A stretch of 64,000 nt of DNA from Phylloscopus collybita (Eukaryota > Chordata > Aves > Passeriformes > Phylloscopidae): positions 2,546,001 to 2,610,000 of the forward strand of contig JAJNNQ010000002.1 of assembly GCA_027886175.1 (NCBI GenBank). The letters are read 5' to 3'. Positions 41,001 to 53,000 of this stretch are shown here, piece by piece. A model generated the notes under the pieces. The model did not search any database and had not been told where the DNA came from. It saw nothing but the letters and a program-made list of their open reading frames with translations. Within the stretch, counting starts at the first letter, position 1. Every line of letters starts with the position of its first letter. The position numbers were made by a program, and so were the translations under genes.

Positions 41001-44000
41001 AGTCAAACTAGAGTATCAGGAATTTATGAAAGGCTTTTGCTCAGTTCCTTTCTTGACCTGAGGTTTGGAGGCCACTTCCTATCCTATGCTAGAAATATAT
41101 TACTGCTGCCATATTTCTGTTGCTGCCAAGATTTTGGCTCTGAGTTTTTGTAGATGGACATGAATTTGTTTGAATTCTGATTATAGAACTGCTCCTATGA
41201 GACCTAGATCTGTGTTGACTGACAGGCTAAAATTTGTCTGTGTTCTGCTTATGATGATGATGGGATGGTTTTGGGATCAGTGGAGAAAATATTGCGACTT
41301 TTCCAAGATTTCAGAGAAAGGAGGAAAGTAAAGTTGGGTCTTTGCAGTTTATACATGAATCATGCTCAGGAGTGCAATTTGATTTTAAAACAAACAAACA
41401 AACAAACAAACCAGCCACCACAGCCTGAGCCATCTCTGGGAAGGAAAATCAGAGAATATGTTTTCAAGATGATGTTCAGAGTTATGAACTGCAGATGCAC
41501 TTGCAGCTGTTCAAGTGCTAAATGGTTCAATTTCAGTTTTCACCCATGGAATTGCACATGTAGGTCCCTCACTAACTCCACTGTAGTTGTTCAGAACTCA
41601 GGAACCTTCTCTTCTGCCTAATCTAAAAGATAATTTAGGAGCTGGAGCGTGTCCAGAGAAGGGAATGGAATTGGTGAAGGCTCTGGAGCACCAGGAGCAG
41701 CTGAGGGAGCTGGAAAAGGGGCTCAGCCTGGAGAAGAGGAGGCTCAGGGGGGACCTTGTGGCTCTGCACAACTCCCTGACAGGAGGGTCAGGCTCTGCTC
41801 CAAGGGAACAGGGACAGGAGGAGAGGGAACAGCCTCAAGTTGTGTCAGGAGACATTTAGGTTGGATATTCGGGAAAATGTCTTCACTGAAAGGGTGATCA
41901 GGCATTGGAACAGGATGCCCAGGGCAGTGGTGGAGCCACCATCCCTGTAAGTGCTGAAAAAACATGTGGATGTGGCTCTTGGGGACAGGGTTTAGTGGTG
42001 CTGGGTCAATAGCTGGACTTGACGATCTTGGAGGGCTTTTCCAACCTAAACAATTCCATGGTTCTGTGAATTCTGCTGCTTCACATTGCTCTGTCAGCTA
42101 AAACATGAGAGAGGGGAGAGGTGGATGTTTCTGTCACTGCTTAAATGGGCCATGGACACCCCTGGCAGCCTCTGGGCTGCCTCTGCCTGTTATGGGAACA
42201 GCAGCTTCCCTGGGGATGTGCCCAGGCTGAGCCACTGGACACATTTCCTAGTGCCCAGTGAGCACCATCAGAATGAGGAATTTAGACCAAGCACAGGAGT
42301 GATTATTTGGGAGGTTTCCAATCTTTCCTGAATTCCTGGCCAAATGCTCCAAAATAATTAAATATTTCACACCATGTCTTGGTGTAAATGAGGCCAAGGA
42401 GAGTATGAACAACAGCATCAGCAGCTCAGACTTTCCCCCTTGGTTTATCACCACAGTATCTGCAAATGTAGATAATGTAATAAGCTTTGCTAATTGTGTA
42501 ATTGTATTAAAAGTGAAAAAAAAAAAGGCAGGAAAATAAAGCGCAGAACCTTTGAATTCTCTCTAGCTGGACATTTAAATTAATTTGGTTTCAGATTTTT
42601 TTTTTTTTTTTGTATAATCCCATAAGGGGATTATGAATGAGGACATGCTGTGCACTCTTATTTCCCAAACAGTAGCTGTAAGCCAGATCAACTACTCTGA
42701 GCTCTCACTGTCTGGCTTCTGAAGTCCTGTCTCTGATTTGTGCAATCCCACTGCAGTGTTCAATCTCCATGGAAAACATTCACCTTTCCACAGTGTGGAA
42801 CTGCAACCTTTGTCAGAAAACCTGAGCTGCAAGGTGTTTTCTGCTCAGAAAGATACTTTGCAGCCCTGTTTTCTCTTTGTTCAAAAGTTACTGGCATCTG
42901 ACCACTACTGAGCATAGCAAATGAGAACAGAGTCCTAAACCTTTTTCTTCAGCCACAGTCACATGCTGCATTAAATGAAGTCATCTGTATTTTTATCATT
43001 CTTGTGAAAATTGGGAATTTTCTCCGGTGGATGACTTGATGGCCCAGTCAAGGTTGGAGTTGTTTTCTTGGAGCATGCAGGGGCTGGGTTTCAATTATCC
43101 CTTATTTAAGCAGTGAGCACAGCCAGTCTGGGGCTGCCCAGCCTGTTGTGTGTTGTGTTGGCTGCTTCCTTCCCACCCTTGGGACACCAGTGCTGAAAAG
43201 CCTTTGTGTCTAAAGCAGGCAGGATGCCCCATGTCCTGTGATTAATAACTGGCTTGAAGGCAGGAGAGTGAAGCTTTGGAAAAGACAAAAGCACAGACGG
43301 TTCCACAGTGGGTTTATTTTTAGGGTCTCTGCACATCCTAAATACTCATGGAAGCTGCTGCTTCTCCTCTTCACCTGATCATCTGACTCCTGTCCTCGTG
43401 ATAAAGCTGTCACTTCCTTCCAGGCTTCCATTCTTCCCTTGCTTTTCCCCTTGCTTTTCCTGTGGGAATATTTGCATTCCCCCAGGCAGCTGCCACCAAG
43501 AAGCTGATTTTCCCTGCCAGCCTCTCCAGCTGCTGTTCCCATCTGGAAGCATTAGGAGTTCCAGAATATGTGCACTGATTGAGCACACAGGGGAAACCAT
43601 GGGGACCTCAGGGGAGGCTTCCATGTGGGTGAAAGCAAATAGGCCCTGACAGGCACAGAGCCTGGGAAATAACTTGCTGTGAGGTATTCTTCCCACTCCG
43701 TGCCATTTATGGGTTGTACATGTGCTTTGCCTGCCCTAGAAAAGACAAAAGAGGGGAAATAGTTGTGTTTTTTTTAAGTATTGTCCATGATTCTCCTTCT
43801 GGCATGTTCCAGTCATGGAATGGGCTCCAGCAAAGTGCACTCCTATTTCTCCTATCAACTGTTTCCAGAGAGACTTTGGGACAGCAGATTAATTGAACAT
43901 CATTATTAATGGAATACTACATGAATTAATAGAAGGTTTCCAAGTTTCCTTAATAAAGTGTTCATTTGCAATTATTTCTATGCGAATGATTCAGCTAATT

Positions 44001-47000
44001 CAGTGAGCTTTCAACCACTCTGGCACATTATTATCATTGTTAATGCTAATTGTTTGTCTCATGCTTTGAATCAGAAAATAGTGGCTCTGTGCATCCTAGA
44101 GGAAAAATACCACTGTATGGATAGAGTGAGAAAAAAACCAATAAATCAACAGAAAATTACTTTGAATTTTACCAGGGGTATTTATAGATGTCCATTTCTG
44201 AACCAGTGAGGCCACCTTTACAGAAAGATTTTCTGTGATTTTCTTTCTGCCTTTCCAGATCTCAGAATTTTACAAGTCAAGAGAATGGGGTTTCTATTTC
44301 TCTGCTTTCGCTGTCGAATCACACAATTGAGGTCATTTGGTGGCAATAATTAGCAGGACATCCTCTCTCTACCAACAATCAGAAACTCTTTCTGCACACC
44401 TCTGACCCAGGCTGCAGTCAGCTGTTGGAGAATTTTGCCTTTTTCCCCCTTTTCTGCTGTTTTCTTTTGTGGAAGCCCAGCTCTGACACCCTGCACACAA
44501 AGGCAGCTCAGGATGCCAGCGGTAGGACACCGAGTCAGGGAACAACATGGTCTGTTCTCAGATCAGATGAAAGGGTTGTTGTGTGCAGTTTCTCACAATA
44601 CACCTGGCTCTTGATTTACTAATTAGGAAGGCCAAGGAAAAGCACGTTGGCTTTTACCTTAATTGCTTCTTCGTGTCCAGCTTGCTGCAGAGCTGAGCCG
44701 AGTGCTCTGTGTGTGTGGTGAGAGGGAGGCTCATCCCAGATCCCAGATAATCTCATCTGGTGTGGCCAGCACAGCCAGAGACAGGCTCTGGGACTCTGGA
44801 TTCCCTGGAATACACACATCTTCCTATAGGTCCATGGAGATTCATTGAGGTTGGACCATTAGCCCACCACTGCCAGGTCCACCACTAAGCCCTGTCCCCA
44901 ACTGCCACATCTAGACATGTTTTGAACATTACCAGGGATGGTGACTCTACCACCACTAAGGTAATTTAATACATTTAAATGTGATCTCTGAATCAGGAAT
45001 ATCTTCTGACTGCCAGCAGCAAGGAGGTAAGAGCAAGGACCAACTCCTTGGGCAGGCTGTTCACATGCCTGATCACCCTTTCAGCAAAGAAATTTCTCCT
45101 AATACCCAATCTAAACCTTCCCTGGTGCAACTTGAGGCCGTTTCCTCTGGTCCTGTCCCATTACCTGGGAGCAGAGCCTGACCCCCACCTGGCTGCCCCC
45201 TCCTGTCAGGGAGTTCTAGGAGTGGGAAGGTCCCCCCTGAGCCTCCTTTTTCTGCAGACTAAACACCCCCAGCTCCTCCTCAGCTGCTCCTCATCAAACT
45301 TCTGCTCCAAATTCTTCCCAAGCTTTGTTTCCCTTCTCTGCACAAGCTCTGCTACTGTTGCCCCCAAATTCCTGCAAATATAAAACCAGGCACATCATAA
45401 CTTCCAGGCAGTCTCCCATGAGAGTGTGCTGTCACTTGCTACACTCCTCTAACCAAAACTTCACATCATCAGCCTTTGAAACAGGTTTGGTGTCATATGG
45501 ACCAACCCATGACAAAAAACCCACAAAATTCTGGTGACACCATGCCTGGAGCCAGGTATTGATGATCTTTTGGCTCTTCCTCTTCCTTCTTTCATTCCCT
45601 CCAACTGGAAGGAGAGGGGAGAATGGTATTTGTGTTTCTTATCCCTTAATCAGTTGTCTGGGTCATGAAGACAAAAGATGAGGATATAAGGACACCTCTG
45701 CTCAAAGCCACAGCAGGACTCCTGTGGATCAGGCCCTCATGAAAAACTCCTGCCCTTTCAGGAGGAGGTGTCTGGATACCATTGAGCACAGAAAGCTGAA
45801 TGATTCTTAAGAAATCATGAGGAACCAATGAACCCTTTCATTTACAAAGCCAGGATACCTCCAGTGGCCGTATCTTTTCTTTCCATGTCAGAAATTGTCT
45901 GTCCTTTTCTCAAAGAAATGCTTTTCCTTCTGCCTGCTCCTTCACACTCAGGGTGACACACGCCCTTTGCTTGTGCCTGTCTGACCTTGCTGTATTTCAA
46001 CAGGATATTTCCTGCCCAAAATCTGCTGTCAGGCGCAGCTAGAAGTGAAATTGCTACACGAACTGTGTAGCTGCAGGATGCAGCACCAAGCACTCCTCCC
46101 ACAGCCCATGGATGAGCAGTTTCTTGCTGTCCAGATCCAGCCTTTTTCTGTTCCTTCACCTTGCAGCCCCCGAAGGACAGGAGGGGGTGCTTTTGTGAGG
46201 AAATGCCTCCTTATCCAGGCCTTGGGAGTAGGCAGACAAGCAGAGAAGAGGAGCCACACAGACAAAGGTGTTCTGCTGTGAGTAACAGGCTGTGAGCTCT
46301 TCAATCCATCGTGTTAGTGGAGTGATCAGTGGTCTGACCCCGGTGAACAGAAACCACAAAAGGAGTCCAGTGATTCCTGTGGGGAGCTGGGGCCACCACT
46401 AAGGTAATTTAATACATTTAAATGTGGTCTCTGAATCAGGAGTATCTTCTGACTGCCAGCAACAAGGAGCAAGGACCAACTCCCCTATTTCCAGTGTTCT
46501 TTCCTAAATTAATTTCTACTGATCCCCACAGGGACTGAGTCCCAGCCTAAATGGCACGTTGATCTGAGTGAACATGAAGTTCTTATGTCTTTATGCTCTG
46601 ACCCCAATCTTTAAGTCTGTGGTGAGTGAATTGCTGCAGCTTTTCTCTTTATTCCATCCATCCTTAGACCCATGCATCAGGGAAGAGCCAGCAGAAGAGT
46701 CCAGCCAAAGCTTTGACCAGTGATTTTTGTCTGAAAAGGATTAGAGTAGGTAGGAAGTACAGGAAATAATTAATTCCTCCTCAGTGGAAGCCCGTAGCCT
46801 CAGTCTGTGGTGTCTTGTGATGTGCCAGTCTTCAGGATCTCTGGGGTGGTGATTTGTGCTGCTGTTCCTGCACCATTCAGCACACATCAAGGCTTGTAAA
46901 ACAAGTGGAAATGGCATAAGTGATGTTACCTGACATGAAGATGAATAGGAAACCTTCCATCATTGGATCCTTTGGGCTGGGGAACTCTGAATGGCTCTGT

Positions 47001-50000
47001 AAGTCACAATTCCTTCCCAGCAGTGCTGTAATTGTGTCTGAAGCAGCAGTTCAGCACCCAGTCCCCTCAGCTCCCATTTCTCCCCTCTCCCACATGACTT
47101 CCCCTCTTGAGAGGCAGCTCTGTGCTCCCTGTGCTCTCATTTCCTTCCTGTTGCCACTGCCACCACCCCCAGATTGTGATATCCCCCTCCTGAGGTAAGA
47201 ACAACCCCGTCGCAACACGACACAAAAGAAACAACACTCACACACTGAGATGTCCAAGGCAAAAAAAGGGGCAGTTTATTTACAGACCTCGACATTTATA
47301 GAATTCCAACAGTGACCATGCATTGGAGGAAGAAAATTGTCCTCTCCAACCACACTGGTCAAACCAACAGTCCATCAATTCTCTCCTCCTCCAGAAAGGA
47401 ATGCAAAGCAATCATTGTTTACATGAAAAGTGCTTGAGAAACTCCATCTCAAAAGGCAAACACAGAAGGCTGAAGGAACTTTAGAAAAACTTCAGAAAAA
47501 AAAACCAGAGAACAGGGCAACACAACCCCAAATTTCTTAGCCTCTGGAATCTGGGGGAGTTCATTCACGCCAACCCGTGTACCTCCAAAAAAGCTCCATT
47601 CACCAACTCATAATGCAGCTTAATGTGTTTGAAATTCCACCTCCTGCCAGTTGAAGCATCATAGGAATACTCCTTTCCTGTGCTTTCTGTGAGGGCAGTT
47701 ATTGCTGCTCCTGGAGCACATTACTTTTCCATTCCACAGAGCAAAGCCAATAATTAATCAAGGAGAAAGGAACTGTGGGGCTCATTGTCACAGAAGACTG
47801 ATAGGAGTGTTTAAGTTTTCAAAATGGGACAGGTCATTTTCATGAATAACAGGGGTATTTACATTTAAATTAAGGCTCATAAATTTAAGCTACCTTCTAT
47901 CTACAAAGAGCCAGGAAAAGACCTGTGGAGGATAAATGGCTCCTATGAGTATTCTGAGGGTTTTTTTTCCTCAGGCTTTGAGATGAATGAGTATGACAAG
48001 GTCAGCTTTGTCCTTTCAGGAAACATTAGCTGTGCTGCAGGTCTCCTGTTGTTCAGCACTTTGGTTGCCCAGTTTGGGAAATGTCCTTCATTCAGTGCCC
48101 ACCTCAGAGTCCAGCCTGGCTGCAGAGATGAATTCTGTGCACAGGCTGAGCCCCTGAGCCCAGCAGAACAGTCTCACATGAATAAAGCCTGGAATGAGGA
48201 GACCCTTTCCTCAGTACCCCTCCAGATGCTTTACACCTACTAAATTACAATAATTCCACCCACCAGCAGTGCCTGAAAATGAGAGCAGCTTTCTCAGGTG
48301 GCTGCCAAGAGATTGTTTCGCTGTTCCATCGACTGAGTGCAGCCCTGCACTGCTGTGCCCTGCAGCCTCCACACACTTCATTATCCTGCAGATTCTCCCT
48401 CCCCACTACAAACCTGACACAGTTATTTCTCAAGCTTTCCCTGCCCTTGGCTGTGAATTGCATTACTGCCAATGTGATTTCTGTGCTGGTGGTAGTTAGG
48501 AGACAGAACCACGGGCTCTGGGCTCATTGTGAAACAATAACAAACTTTCAGTGTGCAGTTGGGACTTCTATTAAAAGAAAATGAAAGGGAAAAAACAACA
48601 ACAACAAAAAGGGAAAAGGTTAAAACCATTCTATTCCTGGGGTCACATCACTGCCTGAGTTATTTAAGAAAGTCTGTGACACTTTCTGACATCTCTCAGA
48701 TTATCTTTCATGGTTCTGTTGTCCCCAAAGACAGGAAGCTTTTTAGCAGTGAAAGCACCTATTTACCATCCAAGCCACACAACCAGATTCTCCAGAAGGG
48801 AATGAGGCAGTGGTGTGAGGTTACTCCTACCCAAAATATGCTTTTGCTAAAGGCAGTGGCACAGGAGGGCCAACTGTCCCCGTTTCCTGTCCAAAGCCAA
48901 CGCTTCAGGCATCAGTTTGGTCAATTCCAGCTGCTGGCTGCATTTATATTTTACTTAATTTCACACCAGAAACACATCTTCCCTAACAAATGGGGCTTTT
49001 TGAAAACAAAGAGTGTTTTGATAATTATCTGTTAAGATTGAGGGTTTCCAACACAGAGCAGACCCTCCTGCACAGACATCACTAAAACTCTGAAGGATGT
49101 AGAGTGATGGGCAAAGAAATAAAAACCAGTAGGGACCAAGAAGCAGTAAGGAAGGCAAAGATCATGTAGGCAGTAGATAAAAACACAGAACTATAGAATT
49201 GTTAAGGTTGGAAGAAACCTTTGAGATCATCAAGTCCACTGAGTTTGTCATAAGACAAAGAAGACAATATAGTTTTGATGACTGGGATCTTCCTGGGGGA
49301 AAAACTCTTGTTTATGAACCAAAAGTCTGCAACTATTAATTGTATCCTGTTTGCCTGTGTGTCCAGTCCAATGTCCTGCTGTAAATCTTGTGGCAATAAG
49401 ATGTCCCCTAGCCAGATTTAGTGATGTTCAAGGATATGGGATGATTACACTAAGAAATATCTAAATATATCTATATCGAAATGGATGCCTGCAGCAAGGA
49501 TTTTTTTTCCCCTGCTCCTTTATCTTACTTCTGCCAAGAAATACATTCAGGTGGCAAGTGTGCCAGATCTGTTTTGTTTGTTAGAGCTCTCAAAAGCAAT
49601 CAATTTCATCTCAAAACCTCACAGTTTGACCTGAATTTCCTTAGTTTTAGTCCCCTGCCTCCTCCTCTCCCTAGAAGCAATGCTTCAAACTCATCCTTTC
49701 ATTTGCTAATCCTTGACCTGGAGGGAGTGAATAAAACAGGTAGGTGAAGAGCAGCTGCAGGACATTTACCTGCAGGATGATCCACAGAGGACAGCCCTGA
49801 GCAGGATGTTTCAGAGCCAGGTGTTCTCCTGGGGCTCACCAAGGGCAGCTTGGTTGCCTCATTTCTTTGAAAGCCAAACCCTGAACCTCAGTCCTTTGTT
49901 AAAAATCAAATTCTTAAAGTGAGATGTGCCTGCCATGTTTGAGAGCAACATTTTGGAGTTTGTAGCTTAAATAAAAGAGAAAGAAAGGTTCTGAGCAGCT

Positions 50001-53000
50001 GGAGATTTGTTCTCCAGGTTAACTCAGCATGAGTCACAGAGGTGCTCAGAACCAAATACCAGTTTCATTCTGGCAGCCTGACTTGCTAAACTCAGAGGCC
50101 ATTTTAACTTTGGCTTAGCAGGGTTATACCTCTGAGTGTCTCTCTGTAATATCTCATGTGTGGGAGGTCTTCTGTTTGTTTTTTTGCTGAATTGCTTGAA
50201 ATCTCTGAGAGATTTGTGAGGCTGAAGGACATAACAGAATTGCTTCTGGCCCTAAGACTGACTAATTTAGTCCTAGAAAAAATACAGTGAGTGCTTTATG
50301 GTAGGAAAATAGTGTTTGTTGTTGAGAAGAGTGGTTTGTTTGCCATGCAAAAGACCTGGGGCAACAAAAAATTGGTTACTGGCTTGTGACTCTCTTTTTG
50401 CTGTCCCTGGGGTGAGATCAGTCAGTTCCATCTGAGCAGCTTTGAGCCACTTTCTGTGTTTGTCCCACATTATCTGGCAGCTTCCCTGGCAAGCAGGGAG
50501 CCTGATGCTGCCACTGCCAAATCCCAGGAAGTTCTCTGGCTGTTTGAAACCCTGTGGAAGTGATTTTCATAAATAAAGTGGTTTGCTTTTAGTTGAGAAA
50601 AGATCATTTAATTGAAGATTCTGTAACTGCAATGCTGCAGCTTGGCACTTGCCATCCTTTACCACTTCACAGAGAATCAGAAGAGAAATGTTCTGGTCTT
50701 AAAAGACTGAACTTGTCACAAGTATCTCTGTCTTTTTTCAGTGATGCTTTGTTTGCTGGCAATAGCATCACACCCTGGCTGCCTCCTGGAGCCATTTCCA
50801 GCAGCAGGTGTATTTCAGATGTGCCCTCTTTTGTTTTGTGGCACTGTGTCCCAGCTTATTGTAGCTCGTATTTTACACTGTGCTCATCATTTACATTGCA
50901 CCTGAATGGGGGCTGGGGAGGGACTAAAAACAGACACCAATACTTGCTGATGAAGGAGGATGTGCAGCTCTGCCTTCTGTAAGGTACAGCCAGCTAAGCC
51001 CAGGATTGAAAACCAGGCAGTTCATGCTCTCCTGTTGCATTAATTCAAACTCACACAGGTGAGCCTGTTCAAGAATTAACTAAATGCAAATTATTGCAGC
51101 TTTGTCCCTCCGGGACAAATAATTGCCACTAAAATCTCCTTCTGTGAAAAACTCAGCAGCCTCCAGGGCAGCCTGGTTGTTCAGAGGCTTTTCTATCAAT
51201 TCCAGTTGTTCTAGAGGCGGAGGGAAGGGGAGCAAAACTAATAACCAAGGATGAAATGACAGTTTGAATGTTTGATTTTATTTTTTTTTTACAATAGATC
51301 CTGTTTCACTTGCTTGAATTGATTCAGTTGTGTTGTCAAGACAAATTGTTGTACATGGCTTTGCAAAACCACAAACCTCCTGTTTCATAGAGTAACAGAG
51401 GGACAGCAGGGGGATGAACTGTGCAGTGAGCAGAACTTAGCAGTTTGTTGTATTTAGTTACTGATGTGTGTGTGTGTGTATTCACTGCATGTGTTCACTT
51501 AAATCTGTTTCCCTGTTCAGGAGTATCCGATGCCTGCGGAATATTATCCACTGGAACTTGATCACCACGTTCATCCTGAGGAATGTGATGTGGTTTCTGC
51601 TTCAGATGATAGATCACAACATCCACGAGAGCAATGAAGTGAGTGCTGGGAGGTGGCAGGGCCCTGCCCTGGAGGTTGGGGTGCTGAGCTTCTTTGTGTA
51701 AATATTGCAAGGGACACCTGTCCATGTGCTCAAAGGTTTCCGTGCTTCCCTTCATTTCAGTGTCAGCTGGGCACTCATCATCCTTGATTAGCTCTTCAAG
51801 CCTAAGATTTGACATCTGAACTTCAGTCCCATGCTTTGGGAAAACAAATAGAGAAATCATTAGTGCCCACATAAAGAATGCATAAATCTCCATTATTCTT
51901 CACTCAGATGCTCCTTTGAGGAAATGTAAAATCTGTTAATTCAGTGTTTGCTCTCTCTGTGTTTCTGCCAGTCTCAAACTCCAGAAGATGGAGTTTATGA
52001 GCTTTATGCTCAACAGTTTCGTGCTGTGTGACTTGCTCTCATGATACTGCTGCAAATCTTTATTGAGATTTTCACAGTTATTTAGGAAAAATCTGTTGGA
52101 GACAGGACTCAAATACCTCATAAAATGTGAGCACAAAGTGACAATGAAAATATAAACCTGCAAATATAAGGATGGGTCATCACATGCCCCAGTTTTCATT
52201 AACTCGTCTTTTCTCTGCAGCCTTTTTGGGAAAGGTGCTTTATACCAGCTTGGTGATAACTTTGTTATGTGATTGTGGGATAAGTCAGTCAAAATAGCAC
52301 TACCAAAATGAATGAGAACATAATTTATTCTAGCTGTTGATGTGATCTCTTCTGTGCTGATCAGTGGAGATTAAATAACAGATACAGAAGCATCAATGTG
52401 GAAATATTTTGCATTAAGTTTATAATGCTTAAAAAATCAAGAAGGAATTGATGAAGTTATCTGGAGCCTGATGGTGGGTACATGGGGGGATCAAGAATCC
52501 TCAGTCAAACAGAAATGTGTGAACTAATGAGCTCTCCAGTTTTGGTTTACTATTCAATATTAATAAATCCACAGAGGACTTGCTCAAAATTCATTTTATC
52601 CTGGTCTCCTATGAAAGTCATGCAGGGGGAGATCTCACCACCATTATTTGTATTTGTCTCTCTCTGTCCCAGAATCTTCCCAATCTACTGGCCAGTTCCT
52701 CTTACTTCTGACACTGGAAAAACTTACTTGTATATAACTCTTTTTTTTTTTTTTTTTTTTTTTTTACAATTCCTGTAAAGAAAAGGGAAAGGGAAAAGGA
52801 AATTTGGTTTAAAGAAATTTTTGAAAATAACATGTTTCAGCTTCCTCTGTGTTGTTTTGGGCTTTAATCCTATTTTAAGGGTGAAACCAAACTAAATGTC
52901 AGATATTAATGAACTAATGCAGAAATGAAAGTGTTAACACATCCAAAAGATTTCTTCTTTTTTTTTTTCCATTCAATAAAAAGAAGTGATCACAACTTGT

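Larger units (their letters stand above)
35838..51520 (+). other. CRHR2: CRHR2 intron, 15.7 kb, between TM1 and TM2 exons
   Basis: The donor is gtgagt and the acceptor ccctgttcag. It contains CR1 copies (41639-42070, 44825-45370, 49186-49262), the duplicated ~85-bp insert (44951 and 46395), the solo-LTR-like element (47191-47524) and short A or T runs. I see nothing recognisable in 36100-41390, 42620-44820, 45375-46390, 47530-49180 or 49270-51520. Confidence 0.9.
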
